From assembly GCA_017302635.1 (NCBI GenBank), contig JAFLCX010000002.1, positions 310,001 to 374,000 on the forward strand: DNA of 64,000 nt. The letters run 5' to 3'. The notes under the pieces were generated by a model that was not told the origin of the DNA, searched no databases, and worked only from the letters and a program-made list of their open reading frames with translations. Origin of the DNA: Hyphomicrobiales bacterium (GTDB taxonomy: Bacteria > Pseudomonadota > Alphaproteobacteria > Rhizobiales > Beijerinckiaceae). Positions 9,379 through 19,099 of the stretch are shown here, in pieces; within the stretch, counting starts at the first letter, position 1; the number at the start of each line of letters is the position of its first letter. Made by a program: the position numbers and the translations under genes.

Positions 9379-11487
9379 TCAGGTCTTTTTCTTCCGTCCT
9401 TCCGCATACCACATGCCGATCAGAGGCAGGAGCAGAAGTCCAAGCCCGAGGAAGCCGATGCCAAGAGGCGTGATGGTGATGCCACGCAGGATCGAAGCCG
9501 TATTGGGTTTCAGCCCGATATAATCTGAGCCGCCATAGCGGTTGCCAGTCCGGATATCGACGATCCGCGGAAGGCTCAGGGTGCCGTTGGCGGCAATGCG
9601 GCGCACCGAACCGCCGGTCCACTCGGCCACAGGTTGCAGGAATTCCGGTGTCGAGAGGACCGACCGAAATTCGCGCGGGTTTGGCGGACCGGCATTCGCG
9701 AACGCGATCAACCCGCCATTCGTGGCGCGATGCAGGCCGGCCCGCCGGATCGCCACCTCAGCCTGCCATAAACCGGGCTCGGTTTCTGTCAGACTGATGG
9801 GCAGCGTCTCGCCAGCCGGATTGGTGAGTTCGACATCGCCCGGTGGATTGCCGATGGTCCGGCGCTCGACCAGGATGCGATTGCCCGAGACCATCAGCCG
9901 CAGCGCCTCTTCCTCAAGTTCCGGCTCCTTCATCAGCCAGTGCGAGAGACGGCGCAACACATCCAGATATGGCCCGCCGCCCTGATAGCCGCGCGCCCAG
10001 AGCCAGACATGATCGGACAGGAACAGGCCCACCCGGCCCTTGCCCTCGCGCTTGAGCACGAGCAGCGGAAGGCCATCCACCCCCGTCATCAGGCCTTGCC
10101 CGTCACGCGGGCGGGCCGCGATCTGCCGGAACCACGGTGACCAGCGCGCGGGCGCGGTTGCGACCGGGCCGATGCCTTCATTCGCGCCTTCGAGCTTGCG
10201 GGTCACAGGGTGTTTCTGGCCGAGATGGGTGACTTCGGCGCGATACATCCGCTCGATGATCGAGCCCGTTGGTTCGGCGGGCATGATGTCTTTCAGCGGC
10301 GTGGATAGCAGGCCGTTCCGGGCCACGAATTCCGGCCCGACCGCGAAGAGCATGGCTCCGCCATCACGTACATAGCGCACCATGTTCTCGAAATAGAGCG
10401 TGGGGAGGAAGGTCTGGTTCGAGTAGCGGTCAAAAATAATGAGATCGAATTCCTTGATTTTCTCCACGAACAATTCCCGCGTCGGGAACGCGATCAGCGA
10501 CAATTCGTTTGTGGGCGTGCCGTCCTGTTTCTCAGGCGGGCGCAGAATGGTGAAATGTACGAGGTCGACATTGGGGTCGGCCTTCAGAAGGTTCCGCCAG
10601 GTGCGCTCGCCATTATGCGGCTCGCCCGAAACCAGCAGCACGCGCAGCTTCTCGCGCACACCCTCAATCGGGATCGCGAGAACGTTGTTGAGCCCGGTAA
10701 GTTCGCCGGCAGCCGTTTCGATCCCGACTTCGAACAGATTGAGCCCGGCACGATCGAGCTTCAGGTTCACGCGCACCGGCACGCCGGGGATGACGGGGCG
10801 TGCGGGAAGTGTCTCGCCGTTCTGGCGCAAGGTGAGGCGCAGGGGTGCAGCACTCTCGCCCTGCGTCTCCACCCGCACGATGGCCGTGACATCCTTGCCC
10901 ACAATCCCGAAGCGAGGCGCTTCGACCAGTTCGATCCGCCGGTCGAATTCGTTGGACTGGCCCGTCACCAATCCGTGGAACGGGGCGGAAAATCCAAGCC
11001 TCGCGCGCTCCTGCGGGACATCATGGATCACGCCATCGGTGATGGCGATCACCCCGGCCAGTCGATCCTGCGGTACGTCGCGCGTGGCAGCCGCGAGCGT
11101 ATCGAACAGGCGTGTTCCATCGCTCGAACCCTCGCGCTCGAAGATATCGATGACGCGGATTTCCGTGTTCGGGCGACGCTGGAGCGCGTCACGCACCTCG
11201 CGCAGGGCCGCCTCGGTCTCGGCCGGGCGGTTGGCGAGGCTTTGCGAGCCTGAACGATCAACCGCTACGGCGACGATATCGGTCAACGGGTCGCGCTTCT
11301 CGTTGACGAGGCGCGGATCGGCGAGTCCGAGCAGGATCAGGATCGTGGCCGCAAGGCGCAGCCAGGCTCCGCGTTTGCCGCGCGCGAGCAGATAGATGCA
11401 CAGGCCGAAAGCCAGAATTCCGAGCGCGATCAGCCACGGCCAGGGCATGAGCGGCGCGAAATCGAGGCTGAGGCGATCGGCGTTCAT
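9379..11487 (-). CDS. Large membrane protein with glutamine-amidotransferase-like domain
   Basis: A 702-residue protein with two hydrophobic helices at the N-terminus (about residues 16-34 and 42-58) and one at the C-terminus (about 675-693), so most of the chain lies in the periplasm. The first soluble part (VAVAVDRSGSQS) resembles a von Willebrand A fold; a middle part resembles class I glutamine amidotransferase-like domains (LLVSGEPHNGERTWRNLL, FDRYSNQTFL). I see no convincing Cys-His catalytic pair. It is the last gene of a MoxR-DUF58-DUF4159 operon and overlaps the preceding gene by 4 bases. Function unknown. Confidence 0.8.
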   Translation of the reverse strand: MNADRLSLDFAPLMPWPWLIALGILAFGLCIYLLARGKRGAWLRLAATILILLGLADPRLVNEKRDPLTDIVAVAVDRSGSQSLANRPAETEAALREVRDALQRRPNTEIRVIDIFEREGSSDGTRLFDTLAAATRDVPQDRLAGVIAITDGVIHDVPQERARLGFSAPFHGLVTGQSNEFDRRIELVEAPRFGIVGKDVTAIVRVETQGESAAPLRLTLRQNGETLPARPVIPGVPVRVNLKLDRAGLNLFEVGIETAAGELTGLNNVLAIPIEGVREKLRVLLVSGEPHNGERTWRNLLKADPNVDLVHFTILRPPEKQDGTPTNELSLIAFPTRELFVEKIKEFDLIIFDRYSNQTFLPTLYFENMVRYVRDGGAMLFAVGPEFVARNGLLSTPLKDIMPAEPTGSIIERMYRAEVTHLGQKHPVTRKLEGANEGIGPVATAPARWSPWFRQIAARPRDGQGLMTGVDGLPLLVLKREGKGRVGLFLSDHVWLWARGYQGGGPYLDVLRRLSHWLMKEPELEEEALRLMVSGNRILVERRTIGNPPGDVELTNPAGETLPISLTETEPGLWQAEVAIRRAGLHRATNGGLIAFANAGPPNPREFRSVLSTPEFLQPVAEWTGGSVRRIAANGTLSLPRIVDIRTGNRYGGSDYIGLKPNTASILRGITITPLGIGFLGLGLLLLPLIGMWYAEGRKKKT

Positions 11488-14279
11488 TGCCCGAGCCTTT
11501 CAAGAAGTGCCGGCACATGCACCTGATCGGCTTTGTAGTTTCCGGTCATCACGTACATCACGATGTTCACGCCTGTGCGCAGTGCGAATTCGCGCTGGCG
11601 CGGTTCGCCGGGCACGAGCGGAAATAGGGGCTGGCCAAGTCGATCGACCGCCCAGGCTGCCGCGAGATCATTGCTGGTGATGATGAGGGGCGAAACCCGG
11701 TCACCGGCACGCGCCGGCTGCTTCGAATCTCGCGGGCCGGCAAGTGCCTCGACCCAAGTATCGCCCGCCACATAGCGGCCGACCATGCGGTCAAGCAGGT
11801 AGAAGGTCTTGGTCAGAACGTGATCGGCCGGCACAGGTTCAAGCGAAGGGATGTCGAGCGAGCCGAGCATCCGGCGCAGGGCACGTGTTTCAGGCGTCGG
11901 CTGGCCGTTGTTGCGCTGGATGAAGGCATCGCGCGTGTCGAAAACCACGGTGCCACCATTTTTCATGTAGGCATCGACGGCCCGGATGGCCGCCTCGGGC
12001 GGGCGAGGCTGATCGGCGAGAACGGGCCAGTAAATCATCGGGAAGAAAACCAGTTCATCCCGCGCCGGATTGATTGCGACCGGCTCATCGAGCGAGATCG
12101 CCGTGCGCTGCTGAAGGACCTGACCGAGCCCGATCAACCCCTGACGGCTGGCTTCATCCACGCCGGCATTCCCGGTGACGACATAGGCAATGCGTGGGCG
12201 CAGCGACGAGCGAATTTCATCGGGTGTCGGGTTGGGCAGTGGTGCAGCCTGTGCCGGTGCGGGACTCGTGCCCTGCGCTTCAACGCTTTGAGGAGTAGCA
12301 ATCATGGCCAGCGCCAGCGCGCCAGCGATCACCGCCGCCACCGGGCGCAGACGCCGCCAGCCACCGAGTGCGATCAGCATCACGGCAAGCGCATCGAGCA
12401 CAATCAGGATGGCAGCGAGAATCATCAGGAACGGACGCAGGTCGGTTGCGATGCCGCCGCCCAGAGCCGCAGTCGCATGACCGCGCCAGTCGATGCCTTC
12501 GAGGTTCTCGGCAGGCGTGACGGCATTAACCGCGATGCTCGCTTCCGGCGGACCGTAAAAGCCCGGCGGGTTATCCCGCGAGGCAGCGGCAACCCGGCGT
12601 GGATCAAGCGAGCGAGCGGTCGCGGGTGGCGCGGAGAGTGTGCCGAACCCGTCGAGCGTCAGACGCGGCGGCACACGCTCGCCCGCGGCCTGTTCGCCCG
12701 CGCCAGCACCCTGGCTGGTGGCAACCTGAAGGCAGCGGCGCAGCATATCGACGAAAATCCCCGAGAGCGGCAGGTTCGACCAGCTGGTGTCGGCGGTCAC
12801 GTGGAACAGGATGATCTGTCCCTTGCCGCGCGGTGCGGCCGTGACAAGCGGCGTCCCGTCTTCCAGCACGGCCCAGCTGGCTCGCGTGAGCGCCGAATCG
12901 GGCTCGGCCAGCACCTGACGTTCGACTCGGATTTCCTCGCGCACGGAGAGCCCGGCGAAGGGCGAGCCTTCGGGGAAGGCACCGAGCTTCTGCGGCTTGT
13001 CCCATGAAAGAGCGCCACCCAGAATCCGCCCCCCACGCCGCAGGCGCACCGGGAGAAGATCATCGCTCGCCGCCGCCAATCCCGGCCCGGCAAAGCGGAT
13101 GAGTGTGCCGCCGTTTTCCACAAATCGCGTGATGACCTCAGCGGTTTCGCCCGCAACGGTGCCGATATCGACGAGGACCAGAATATCTGGCCGCTCTTCC
13201 AGAGCGCGGATGATGGGATCGGCGCTGCCGCGCGGCGGCTCGCGCAATTCCGAATAGGGTTGCAGCGCACGCGTCACGAAAAACCGGCCCGAGACCAACG
13301 GCTGGGCGGTATCGGTCGTCTCGCCGGTGATGATCGAGACACGACGGCGGCGGCTGGCCGCATCGACCAGATGCACCGCACCGGCCTGCCGCGCCTCGAC
13401 GATCTCAAGCCGCGCGACGGCGTTCATCAATTCAAGGGGCATGGCGAGCTTGGCCTTGCCCTCGGTGCTTCCGGCCTCAAGCGCAAACGTGGCATCGCCG
13501 AGCGAACGGCCCTTATCGTCGCTCGCGCGCAGGAGCCCGGTCTGGGCGCCGCCGCGTCCACCCGGACGCAGCAGGCTTGCCTCCAGCCCGTCCGGCGTCG
13601 CGCTGACATTCGTGATTGCGAGCGGGCTGCGGTCGAGGGCCGCGAGAATGTTCACTCTGGCTCCAAATTCGGCAAGGAATGCCGCGAGGCGCTGTTGTTC
13701 TGACTGTGCGGTCACACCATCGGACAGCCAGAGGGCACCTGCGCTCGGGTCAGCGTTCAGCAAGGTTCCGGCAGTTGAAAACAGGGTCTCGCGCGACGGA
13801 CGGTAGGGTTTGGGCTGGAGGCCCATCACCTTCGCGAGCGCGCTCCGGGCTGGCTCGGCGACGGCTTCGGGGCGTTCCTCGCTCGCCGTGATCAGGATGA
13901 TCGGGCGGGAGGTGTTTTCCGTCAGCAGGCTCGCCGCGCGGTCCATCCGCGATTTCCAGTCGCCCGCCGCAGCCCAGCCGTCATCGATCATCAGCACGAG
14001 CGGCCCGTTTCCGGCCGGAACCGGGGTTGCGTCCGGCTGCCAGCGTGGACCGGCGGCTGCGAGGATGACAGCAGCCGCCATGAGGAGGCGCAGGAGGAGA
14101 AGCCATAGCGGTGTGCGCGCGGGCTCGCGCTCTCGGCCGAGCAGGTCTTTCACCAACGGAAGGGTTGGCAGGGGAAGGCGCTTGGGCGGCGGGGGCGTGA
14201 GACGCAGCAGAAGGTAAAGTGCGGGCAGCACTACAAGGGCAATCAGTGCGAAAGGAGCGGCGAAGGCGAGAGCACTCAT
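11484..14279 (-). CDS. BatA-like membrane protein with C-terminal DUF4159 domain
   Basis: A 931-residue protein. The N-terminal about 90 residues carry two membrane helices around a PPPKRLPLPTLPLVKDLL segment characteristic of BatA-type proteins. A vWA-like domain follows (VLMIDDGWAAAGDWKSRMDRA). Two further helices lie near residues 615-660, and the last part, from RPRIAYVVTG at about residue 695, matches the DUF4159 family, including MKNGGTVVFDTRDA. It overlaps both neighbours by 4 bases, so the operon is translationally coupled. No function is established for the family; a role at the envelope together with the MoxR ATPase is inferred. Confidence 0.85.
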   Translation of the reverse strand: MSALAFAAPFALIALVVLPALYLLLRLTPPPPKRLPLPTLPLVKDLLGREREPARTPLWLLLLRLLMAAAVILAAAGPRWQPDATPVPAGNGPLVLMIDDGWAAAGDWKSRMDRAASLLTENTSRPIILITASEERPEAVAEPARSALAKVMGLQPKPYRPSRETLFSTAGTLLNADPSAGALWLSDGVTAQSEQQRLAAFLAEFGARVNILAALDRSPLAITNVSATPDGLEASLLRPGGRGGAQTGLLRASDDKGRSLGDATFALEAGSTEGKAKLAMPLELMNAVARLEIVEARQAGAVHLVDAASRRRRVSIITGETTDTAQPLVSGRFFVTRALQPYSELREPPRGSADPIIRALEERPDILVLVDIGTVAGETAEVITRFVENGGTLIRFAGPGLAAASDDLLPVRLRRGGRILGGALSWDKPQKLGAFPEGSPFAGLSVREEIRVERQVLAEPDSALTRASWAVLEDGTPLVTAAPRGKGQIILFHVTADTSWSNLPLSGIFVDMLRRCLQVATSQGAGAGEQAAGERVPPRLTLDGFGTLSAPPATARSLDPRRVAAASRDNPPGFYGPPEASIAVNAVTPAENLEGIDWRGHATAALGGGIATDLRPFLMILAAILIVLDALAVMLIALGGWRRLRPVAAVIAGALALAMIATPQSVEAQGTSPAPAQAAPLPNPTPDEIRSSLRPRIAYVVTGNAGVDEASRQGLIGLGQVLQQRTAISLDEPVAINPARDELVFFPMIYWPVLADQPRPPEAAIRAVDAYMKNGGTVVFDTRDAFIQRNNGQPTPETRALRRMLGSLDIPSLEPVPADHVLTKTFYLLDRMVGRYVAGDTWVEALAGPRDSKQPARAGDRVSPLIITSNDLAAAWAVDRLGQPLFPLVPGEPRQREFALRTGVNIVMYVMTGNYKADQVHVPALLERLGQ

Positions 14280-15232
14280 GCCGCGCTCTCCACTTCGGAG
14301 GCTGGACGGGTGAGCACCGGAACCTGCCCGCCAATCATCGCCGCGAGCATCAGCAGCACTTCAGCGGGCGGTCGGTCGGTGACATGATGCAGGAAGGCAA
14401 AGCCGTGCTTCGTGGCGATGCGTCGCAATTCCTCGCGATGAGCGACGATGCGTTCGCGATAGGCCCGGGCGACATCCGCCGCCTCGCCCACGCGCCAGAG
14501 TTCGGCGCTTTCCATCGCCTCGAACTCGACTTCACCCGAAAACGGAAAAAGCTCTTCGGCCGGATCGCGGATCATCAGGATCTTGCCGCGCACACCCTTT
14601 GCGGCCAGCCGCTGAAGCCTCTCGGCGAAGGCCTCGACCGGCAGGATGAAATCGCCGATCAGGACCAGCCGGTCCTGTCGCCGCAGCGGAATATCGGGCG
14701 GAAAGCCTCCCGTATCGCGCATGCCATCGCCCGAGCGCAGGAGGGCCTCGGCGATGCGCGTGATGATCTGGCGAGAGGCAATGGGGTTGGTGCGCCCGTA
14801 AAGTGCGACGCGCTCGCCGGCATGGACAAGGAGGTCAGCCAGCGCAAGGCCGATGACCAGAGCGCGATCGCGCTTTGCCTTCTTCGCGAGGCTCGAGACA
14901 AAATGCATCGAGGGCGACAGGTCGAACCAGATGGAATAGGAGGAGGCGCTCTCCCACTCGCGCTCCCTGACGAAGAGGCGATCATCGCGCGCCGAGCGAC
15001 GCCAGTCGATCCGGCTCGCGGGTTCGCCGGCGATGAAGGGGCGGAACTCCCAGAATTCTTCTCCCGGACCCGGCCGCCGGCGGCCGTGAATGCCCATCGC
15101 AAGCTGCGCCGCGACCTGCCTTGCTTCCACCGAGAGATGTTCGAGCACGCCCGAGAGTTCCGCCGCCTCGCGCTGGAGCGACGCGGGCAGGCGTTGCGAG
15201 AAGGGTGCGAGGGCGCGGGCGGGCTCGGCCAT
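14276..15232 (-). CDS. DUF58 domain-containing protein
   Basis: A 318-residue protein with the DUF58 signature FRPFIAGEPASRIDWRRSAR near residues 62-81, followed by a vWA-like region (SYSIWFDLSPSMHFVS). DUF58 proteins are regularly encoded beside MoxR AAA ATPases and vWA membrane proteins, as here. The start overlaps the moxR stop by one base (ATGA arrangement), and its stop overlaps the next gene. It has no membrane helix of its own. Confidence 0.92.
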   Translation of the reverse strand: MAEPARALAPFSQRLPASLQREAAELSGVLEHLSVEARQVAAQLAMGIHGRRRPGPGEEFWEFRPFIAGEPASRIDWRRSARDDRLFVREREWESASSYSIWFDLSPSMHFVSSLAKKAKRDRALVIGLALADLLVHAGERVALYGRTNPIASRQIITRIAEALLRSGDGMRDTGGFPPDIPLRRQDRLVLIGDFILPVEAFAERLQRLAAKGVRGKILMIRDPAEELFPFSGEVEFEAMESAELWRVGEAADVARAYRERIVAHREELRRIATKHGFAFLHHVTDRPPAEVLLMLAAMIGGQVPVLTRPASEVESAA

Positions 15233-16230
15233 CAGCGATACTTCGCGGTGAGTCCGGCAATGATGTTCGACAGTGTTTCTCCTTCGGCCCGTGCCGCGAA
15301 GCTGAGCGCCATGCGATGCTTGAGAACGGGTTCAGCCAGCGCGATCACGTCATCGAGTGAGGGCGACAACCGACCATCGAGCAGCGCTTTCGCACGCGCG
15401 GCGAGCATCAGCGCTTGGGACGCGCGCGGGCCAGGCCCCCAGATCAGTTTTTCGGCGAGCGGCGTGCCGGCCTCGGGGCGGGCCGAGCGCACGAGATCGA
15501 GAATGGCATCGACAATCTGCTCGCCCACCGGCAGGCGGCGCACAAGGCGCTGCGCGGCCACCAGCCCTTCAGCCGATAACACGGTCTGCGGCTCGGCCTG
15601 TTCGGCGCCGGTTGTATCAAGCAGCATCCTCCGCTCGGCAACCCGGTCCGGATAATTGACATCGATTTGCAGCAGGAACCGGTCAAGCTGCGCTTCTGGC
15701 AGCGGGTAAGTGCCCTCCTGCTCGATCGGATTCTGCGTGGCGAGCACATGGAACGGCTTCGGCAGGTCGTGCCTCTGTCCGGCGATCGTCACGAACCCCT
15801 CCTGCATGGCCTGAAGCAGGGCCGATTGCGTGCGCGGCGAGGCGCGGTTGATTTCATCCGCCATCAGCAACTCGGCAAAGACCGGCCCCTTGATGAACCG
15901 GAAGGCGCGCTTGCCAGGCGAAGGCTCCTCAAGGATTTCCGAGCCGAGAATATCCGACGGCATCAGGTCAGGAGTGAACTGGATGCGCCGGGCATCTAGA
16001 CCCAGCACGCGACCCAGCGTCTCGACCAGCTTGGTTTTCGCGAGACCCGGCACCCCGACGAGCAAGGCATGTCCGCCTGCGAGCAGGGTGACCAGCGTTT
16101 CGTCGATCACGGTCTCCTGTCCGAAGATCACCTTGCCGATTTCTGCTCGAGCCTTCTGAAGGGTCTGGCCTGCATCCTCGGCGAGCCGGACGAAGGAGGC
16201 GGCAAAGTCCCTCGGTTCATTGGCTTGCAT
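15232..16230 (-). CDS. MoxR-family AAA+ ATPase
   Basis: A 332-residue AAA+ ATPase of the MoxR subgroup, proposed in general to act as a chaperone for vWA-containing partners. Walker A is GVPGLAKTK (residues 59-67), Walker B is LLMADEINR near residue 120, and sensor 1 is ATQNPIEQEG. I use ATG 16230, which follows GGAAGGAGAG, rather than the upstream GTG at 16383, whose extra 51 residues look non-coding. It is the first gene of a four-gene operon running to 9379. Confidence 0.93.
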   Translation of the reverse strand: MQANEPRDFAASFVRLAEDAGQTLQKARAEIGKVIFGQETVIDETLVTLLAGGHALLVGVPGLAKTKLVETLGRVLGLDARRIQFTPDLMPSDILGSEILEEPSPGKRAFRFIKGPVFAELLMADEINRASPRTQSALLQAMQEGFVTIAGQRHDLPKPFHVLATQNPIEQEGTYPLPEAQLDRFLLQIDVNYPDRVAERRMLLDTTGAEQAEPQTVLSAEGLVAAQRLVRRLPVGEQIVDAILDLVRSARPEAGTPLAEKLIWGPGPRASQALMLAARAKALLDGRLSPSLDDVIALAEPVLKHRMALSFAARAEGETLSNIIAGLTAKYR

Positions 16231-16432
16231 TCCGCTCTCCTTCCGTGTTCGTCTGAAAAACAATCTGGATCGCTCCATGCCGCTCGGCAATGCGACATCC
16301 GCGTCATTCCTGGTCCATCCCCAGTCACTTTCTCGCGAAGCGACCAACTTTCTCGGCTCCAGTCGAGGCGCTGAACATGGCAAGCCTGTGGCGGGGCTTT
16401 GCGTTTTCCCGCCCGGTGCTTAAATCAGGCCC

Positions 16433-16990
16433 ATGAGTCAGCCTCATTTGCCGCAGCACTTTCTCGAAATCGCCAAGGCGCATCAGGGCCGCGCCCTGCC
16501 GCCTGTTGAACGCTGGAATCCGGTCTATTGCGGTGCGATCGACATGCGAATCGCCGCCGATGGCCGCTGGTTCTATCAGGGTACCCCCATCAACCGCGTG
16601 CCGCTCGTGAAGCTGTTCGCCTCGATCCTGCGCAAGGACCCCGAGCGCTATGTGCTGGTCACGCCAGTCGAGCGTGTTGGCATTGTCGTGGACGATGCGC
16701 CGTTTCTTGCGGTCGAGATGGAGGAAACCGGGTCGGATGCCGGCCTCGCCTATGCCTTCCGCACCAATCTCGATGAGATCGTGCTGGCTGGTGCCGAACA
16801 CCCGGTTCGGATCGAACTCGCCAAGGATGGCGGCTTCAAGCTCTATATTCGCATCCGTGCTGATTTGTGGGCGCTGGCCAGTCGCCCGGTTGCGCTCGAG
16901 ATCGCGGATCGATTGATCGAGGAGGACGGAAGGCTGGTGTTTCGTTCGGCTGGCGTGAGTTTCCCGGTCCCGGAGACGGATCATGGCTGA
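16433..16990 (+). CDS. DUF1285 domain-containing protein
   Basis: A 185-residue protein whose whole length fits the DUF1285 family: PVERWNPVYCGAIDMRI, then DGRWFYQGTPINR and LVKLFASILRKDP, with a second half of beta strands. Function is unknown. It begins a unit of four closely spaced genes (DUF1285, nudL, DUF6111, cca) and overlaps nudL by 8 bases. It is divergent from moxR across about 200 bases. Confidence 0.88.
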   Translation: MSQPHLPQHFLEIAKAHQGRALPPVERWNPVYCGAIDMRIAADGRWFYQGTPINRVPLVKLFASILRKDPERYVLVTPVERVGIVVDDAPFLAVEMEETGSDAGLAYAFRTNLDEIVLAGAEHPVRIELAKDGGFKLYIRIRADLWALASRPVALEIADRLIEEDGRLVFRSAGVSFPVPETDHG

Positions 16991-17654
16991 CGCAAGGCCT
17001 TCGCTGCGCCTTCCGGTGACGCTTGCGCCCGATTTGAGCGAGCCTGATGCCTTTCGGCTGCGGGCGCGCCGCGCCCTGTTCGAGGAACCGCTGGACCCTC
17101 AACGCGATGCCGAGCGGTTCGGATGCCACGTGATTGCGAGCATCCTGCCCGAGCCGGAATTCTGGGACAAGGCCAAACCGGCAGCGGTTCTGGTGCCGGT
17201 GGTTCAGCGTGCCGAGGGTCTCAATCTGGTGCTCACCGAGCGCTCCGCGGGACTTTCCACCCATGCCGGACAAGTCGCTTTCCCCGGAGGACGCATCGAG
17301 CCGGGCGAGTCGGCGGGCGTGGCAGCTTTGCGTGAAGCCGAGGAGGAAATTGGTTTGCCGCCCGTGGAGGTCGAACCGATCGGGTTTCTCCCGCCCTATT
17401 TCTCGGGCACGGGGTTTCGTGTGCAGCCGCTTGTCGGTCTTGTCTCGCCGGAAGTACGCTTCGCGCCTGATCCCGGTGAGGTGGCGCGTGTCTTCGAGGT
17501 TCCGCTGGCGCTTGTGCTCGACCCGGCACGCTACCGGCGGGGCGAGATTTTCTGGCGCGGGCGCGAGCGCAGCTTCTATATCCTTGATTACGCGGAGGCC
17601 TATATCTGGGGTGTCACGGCGGGGATCATGCGCAATTTTGCGGAACGTTTCTGA
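16983..17654 (+). CDS. nudL: CoA pyrophosphatase, NUDIX family
   Basis: A 223-residue NUDIX hydrolase of the coenzyme A diphosphatase group. The NUDIX box reads GGRIEPGESAGVAALREAEEEIGL in two blocks, with all catalytic glutamates present. It is preceded by the CoA-specific segment LTERSAGLSTHAGQVAFPGG (UPF0035-type signature). The family cleaves CoA and oxidised CoA to 4'-phosphopantetheine and ADP. It overlaps the DUF1285 gene by 8 bases. Confidence 0.9.
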   Translation: MADARPSLRLPVTLAPDLSEPDAFRLRARRALFEEPLDPQRDAERFGCHVIASILPEPEFWDKAKPAAVLVPVVQRAEGLNLVLTERSAGLSTHAGQVAFPGGRIEPGESAGVAALREAEEEIGLPPVEVEPIGFLPPYFSGTGFRVQPLVGLVSPEVRFAPDPGEVARVFEVPLALVLDPARYRRGEIFWRGRERSFYILDYAEAYIWGVTAGIMRNFAERF

Positions 17655-17666
17655 GGTTCAAGGCAC

Positions 17667-17930
17667 ATGGCAAGGGTGATTTTCGAACTCGCCGGCTTTT
17701 TCTTCGTGCCATTTCTGGCTTATGCCGCCTTTGTCATCTGGGTCGGCAAGCATCCGCGCGAAGCGAAGAAAATCTTTGAAAAGAAAGCCTTCCTGATCCA
17801 GACCATCATCGGCCTCGCGCTGATGGCGGCTGTGCTGCTGTTCCTGGGGTTTACCGATGCCGCGAAGCGCGGTGCCTACCAGCCGGCTGTCTTCAAGGAT
17901 GGCAAGCTCGTGCCGGGATCGATCGAGTGA
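17667..17930 (+). CDS. DUF6111 family small membrane protein
   Basis: An 87-residue protein with two hydrophobic helices (about residues 5-25 and 42-62) and a short C-terminal tail that includes GAYQPAVFKDGKLVPG. This pattern, lying between nudL and cca, matches the alphaproteobacterial DUF6111 family. Function unknown. Its stop overlaps the GTG of cca by 4 bases. Confidence 0.85.
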   Translation: MARVIFELAGFFFVPFLAYAAFVIWVGKHPREAKKIFEKKAFLIQTIIGLALMAAVLLFLGFTDAAKRGAYQPAVFKDGKLVPGSIE

Positions 17931-19099
17931 ACATCGAGCCCGCCTCGCGCCTCGCGACGCTTCTGGCCGAGCCGGGCGCGACGGCCCTGCTCGCCGCTCT
18001 CGAGGAAGCGGGCGAGGGCGCTCGGATTGTCGGTGGTGCTGTGCGCAATGCGCTGATGAATATCGAATTTTCCGATATCGACATCACCACTACAGCCTTG
18101 CCGCAGAAGGTGATGCGCATCGCGCAGGGCAAGGGCTGGAAGGCCGTTCCCACCGGCATCGAGCATGGCACCATTACGGTCGTGATCGACGGACAGCCTT
18201 ATGAGGTCACGACCCTGCGCGAGGATATCGCGACCGATGGTCGGCGAGCCCACGTGCGCTTCGGGCATGATTTCAGGGCCGATGCTGCGCGTCGCGATTT
18301 CACCATCAACGCGATGTCGGTAGGGCTCAACGGTGTCCTGCACGATGAATTCGGAGGTCTGGCCGACCTTGCCGCCCGGCGCGTCCGTTTCATTGGCGAC
18401 CCCGATCAGCGCCTCGCCGAAGATTACCTGCGCGGCCTGAGGTTCCTGCGTTTCAGCGCGATTTATGCAGAGGGGCCGCTTGATGCGCCGGGATTGGCGG
18501 CCATCATGCGCCATCATGAGGGGTTTGCGCAGCTTTCTCGAGAGCGGATCCGGGCCGAGATGTTCAAGCTCGTCATGGCCCCACGCGCCCTCGATATCAT
18601 GCGTGAGGCGGAGGATTGGGGTCTCGTCAGCGCAATTGTGCGGCTGAAGCCGGATTTGCAGCGGCTCGAGCGCTTGCTTGCGCGACCGGGAGGTGGCGAA
18701 AGCGAGGCGATCCTCCGGATTTTTTCGCTGTTCGATTCTTCGGAAGTGGAGGCCCTGCGCTCCTCGCTCAAGCTTTCGAACCGCGAGCGGATGCTTTGCC
18801 AAGCATTGAAGGATGCCCTCGCCATGCAGGAAACTGGTGTTGAACCGCGCCTGATTTCCTATCGCCACCCCGAGGCGGCCGCCCATCTGCCCCTGCTCAC
18901 CGAGACACCGATTGCGCCGTTGCCGTCGCCGCCTGTTTTTCTGATCAAGGGCGAGGATATCGTGAAAGCGGGTGTCCGTCCGGGGCCTGAGATCGGACGA
19001 CTGCTTCACCAGGTTGAGGATCGCTGGATCGGGGCAGGTTTTCCGGAGGGGCGTATCGCGCAGATCGCGCTGATGAAGGCTGCGCTGGCTGAAGTTTAG
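17927..19099 (+). CDS. cca: CCA tRNA nucleotidyltransferase
   Basis: A 390-residue class II nucleotidyltransferase. GGAVRN is at residues 36-41, the catalytic aspartates are in FSDIDI (D50, D52), the RRA-like motif is in [10 protein letters not shown], and [12 protein letters not shown] marks the neck region. It adds or repairs the CCA end of tRNA; some relatives are poly(A) polymerases, but the alphaproteobacterial form in this context is Cca. The start is GTG 17927, coupled to DUF6111. Its stop overlaps the convergent hemF stop by 4 bases. Confidence 0.92.
   Translation: MNIEPASRLATLLAEPGATALLAALEEAGEGARIVGGAVRNALMNIEFSDIDITTTALPQKVMRIAQGKGWKAVPTGIEHGTITVVIDGQPYEVTTLREDIATDGRRAHVRFGHDFRADAARRDFTINAMSVGLNGVLHDEFGGLADLAARRVRFIGDPDQRLAEDYLRGLRFLRFSAIYAEGPLDAPGLAAIMRHHEGFAQLSRERIRAEMFKLVMAPRALDIMREAEDWGLVSAIVRLKPDLQRLERLLARPGGGESEAILRIFSLFDSSEVEALRSSLKLSNRERMLCQALKDALAMQETGVEPRLISYRHPEAAAHLPLLTETPIAPLPSPPVFLIKGEDIVKAGVRPGPEIGRLLHQVEDRWIGAGFPEGRIAQIALMKAALAEV

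Noticed and set aside
11820..13007. A 395-codon plus-strand frame opposite the DUF4159 gene
   Set aside because: Shadow of a conserved gene, with composition rich in Arg, Gly and Ala and no motif.
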